This document shows, one piece after another, positions 19,476 to 20,407 of a stretch of DNA of 20,407 nucleotides. How positions within the stretch are numbered: the stretch's first letter is position 1; the number at the start of each line of letters is the position of its first letter. The notes below the pieces were generated by a model that had not been told where the DNA came from, did no database searches, and was given only the letters and a program-made list of their open reading frames with translations. Position numbers and translations under genes: made by a program. Source of the DNA: a virus; IMG/VR virus record IMGVR_UViG_3300009149_003774, positions 1 through 20,407 of that record. The stretch is one strand, 5' to 3'.

Positions 19476-20387
19476 ATGAAATCAATGATTAACTTATTAC
19501 GTGAAAGTTTTGAAGAAGACTTAGAAGACATTTCCATTACAGTTGAATTAAATGGAGGTGGGAAATTTGATTATGCCATAGTAGATGAATTAATGTCACC
19601 CACAAATGAAGGGAAACTGGCATACATTTCTAGTGTATCAGCACCCAAAGACGCGGAAATGAATCCCATCAAGGGAACTAAAACTCTTCAACGAATGGCA
19701 AAATACATCAAACAAAAACATCCACAGGTTGAGTATATGATCGGTAAGCCGATTTCAGATTCAGCCGCCAAAGCATTCACCAACAGTTTTAACTTGACAA
19801 CTGACGCAAAAAAAGATAGTATGTTTAGAATAAATCTAAACGAATCAAGAATGAAAAAGATAGCATCAACATTAGCAATAGCAGCAGCATCGGTTTTACC
19901 TCTAAAGGGTGCAATTGATCACACCGCGTTATTCAAACAGATTGCAGATCATGAGGGAATTGAAAAAAGGGCATATAGAGATGGAGACGGATATTCAATT
20001 GGAATTGGATTCAATCTAACAGACAAGGATAATTTGAGATTTTTGCAAATGAAAGGAGTTGATATACGTGGATTATTGAAAGGTGAAAAAGAACTCACTG
20101 ATAAATCAATTACAAACCTTTACAAATTCTCATTGAATAAAGCATACAATGATGCAAAATCAATCTTCAAAAACTTTGACAGTTTGCCAGAGGAAGCTCA
20201 AATGGTTCTTTTGGATATGAGTTTCAATTTGGGTGGTCCGAGATTGAAAAAATTTGAAAAAATGATTGCGGCTGTCAATAAAAAAGACTTTCAGAAAGCA
20301 GCCGATGAAATGAAAAACAGTAAATGGTATGACCAAGTAAAACGCCGTGGTGTTAAATTGGTAAAAATGATGAGAAGTATAAAATGA
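19476..20387 (+). CDS. Two-part lysozyme: GNAT-like N-terminal domain plus T4-type lysozyme (GH24)
   Basis: Residues 1 to about 122 include ELNGGGKFDYAIVDEL, KLAYISSVSAPKDAEM and GTKTLQRMAKYIKQKHPQV, resembling a degenerate acetyltransferase (GNAT) fold. Residues 126-147 (MKKIASTLAIAAASVLPLKG) look like an export signal or SAR segment. From about 149 the T4-lysozyme domain follows: HEG with catalytic E160, RDGDGYSIGIGF (acidic D169 or D171, and S174 where T4 has threonine), EEAQMVLLDMSFNLGG and KNSKWYDQVKRRGVKLVKMM. An in-frame ATG at 19851 could make the signal-bearing lysozyme alone. LNE-S just before it resembles a T4 prohead-protease site. The gene begins 3 bases after the exonuclease stop, without a clear ribosome binding site. 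Confidence 0.86.
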   Translation: MKSMINLLRESFEEDLEDISITVELNGGGKFDYAIVDELMSPTNEGKLAYISSVSAPKDAEMNPIKGTKTLQRMAKYIKQKHPQVEYMIGKPISDSAAKAFTNSFNLTTDAKKDSMFRINLNESRMKKIASTLAIAAASVLPLKGAIDHTALFKQIADHEGIEKRAYRDGDGYSIGIGFNLTDKDNLRFLQMKGVDIRGLLKGEKELTDKSITNLYKFSLNKAYNDAKSIFKNFDSLPEEAQMVLLDMSFNLGGPRLKKFEKMIAAVNKKDFQKAADEMKNSKWYDQVKRRGVKLVKMMRSIK

Positions 20388-20407
20388 GACCAAGTTACAG
20401 AGAAAAA
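20384..20407 (+). CDS. Start of a further gene, cut by the window edge
   Basis: An ATG at 20384 overlaps the TGA of the lysozyme gene in the ATGA arrangement used throughout this window. It opens a frame that reads MRPSYREK to the last base. Eight codons are too few to suggest a product. The coupling geometry is the only evidence. Confidence 0.45.

Noticed and set aside
1-20407. tRNA genes, CRISPR arrays, insertion sequences, integrase or attachment sites
   Set aside because: I saw no cloverleaf with a T-loop GTTCRA pattern, no spaced repeats, no transposase or integrase motifs and no long terminal repeats. A dedicated tRNA scan was not possible here.

Overview
The window is AT-rich, almost entirely coding, and reads as part of a large lytic phage genome. 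The reasons are very small overlapping genes (ATGA and TAATG junctions), many short orphan proteins, viral nucleotide-metabolism genes, a T4-type lysozyme, an Hsp20, and two homing-type endonucleases (HNH and GIY-YIG). A 59-residue lipoprotein with a clear lipobox suggests a Gram-negative host. I cannot name the phage from the sequence alone.

Layout. Almost everything from 1 to 17615 is on the minus strand, in short operons that follow one another. From high to low coordinates these are: GIY-YIG endonuclease (16695-17615); an orphan gene with DHFR and a thermonuclease (15423-16588); hsp20 (14803-15288); an eight-gene run of small proteins including an HNH nuclease, a membrane peptide, a 2H-phosphoesterase-like protein and a lipoprotein (12266-14646); one small orphan (11855-12217); an NAD module with a CinA-like/NMNAT fusion, an NadM-like/Nudix fusion and a 59-aa protein (9388-11706); nicotinamide phosphoribosyltransferase (7768-9201); a PRPP-synthetase operon (6185-7695); a PTH2-like operon (4923-6172); a Cas4/RecB-like nuclease operon that ends in GMP reductase (1150-4446); and the N-terminal part of a B12-dependent ribonucleotide reductase (1-947). 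One ParB-like gene at 4517-4954 is on the plus strand. From 17680 the plus strand carries a HAD nucleotidase, a DUF5661/DEDDh exonuclease fusion, a two-part lysozyme and the first codons of another gene.

Functional logic. RNR, GMP reductase, DHFR and PRPP synthetase remodel the nucleotide pools. PRPP synthetase, NAMPT, an intact NMNAT domain and an NadM/Nudix protein together make a full nicotinamide-to-NAD route. Such routes (NARP1 and NARP2) are known to let phages rebuild NAD+ destroyed by host immune systems.

Regulation. Ten minus-strand promoters resembling host sigma-70 sites can be read by eye (TTGAC[A/T/C], usually 17 bases, then a TATNNT-like -10). In seven of them a start codon lies exactly 6-7 bases after the -10 box, at the expected transcription start. 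This predicts a systematic use of leaderless mRNAs. Two of the seven open very short ORFs ahead of longer genes. Two GC-rich hairpin terminators abut the next promoter directly.
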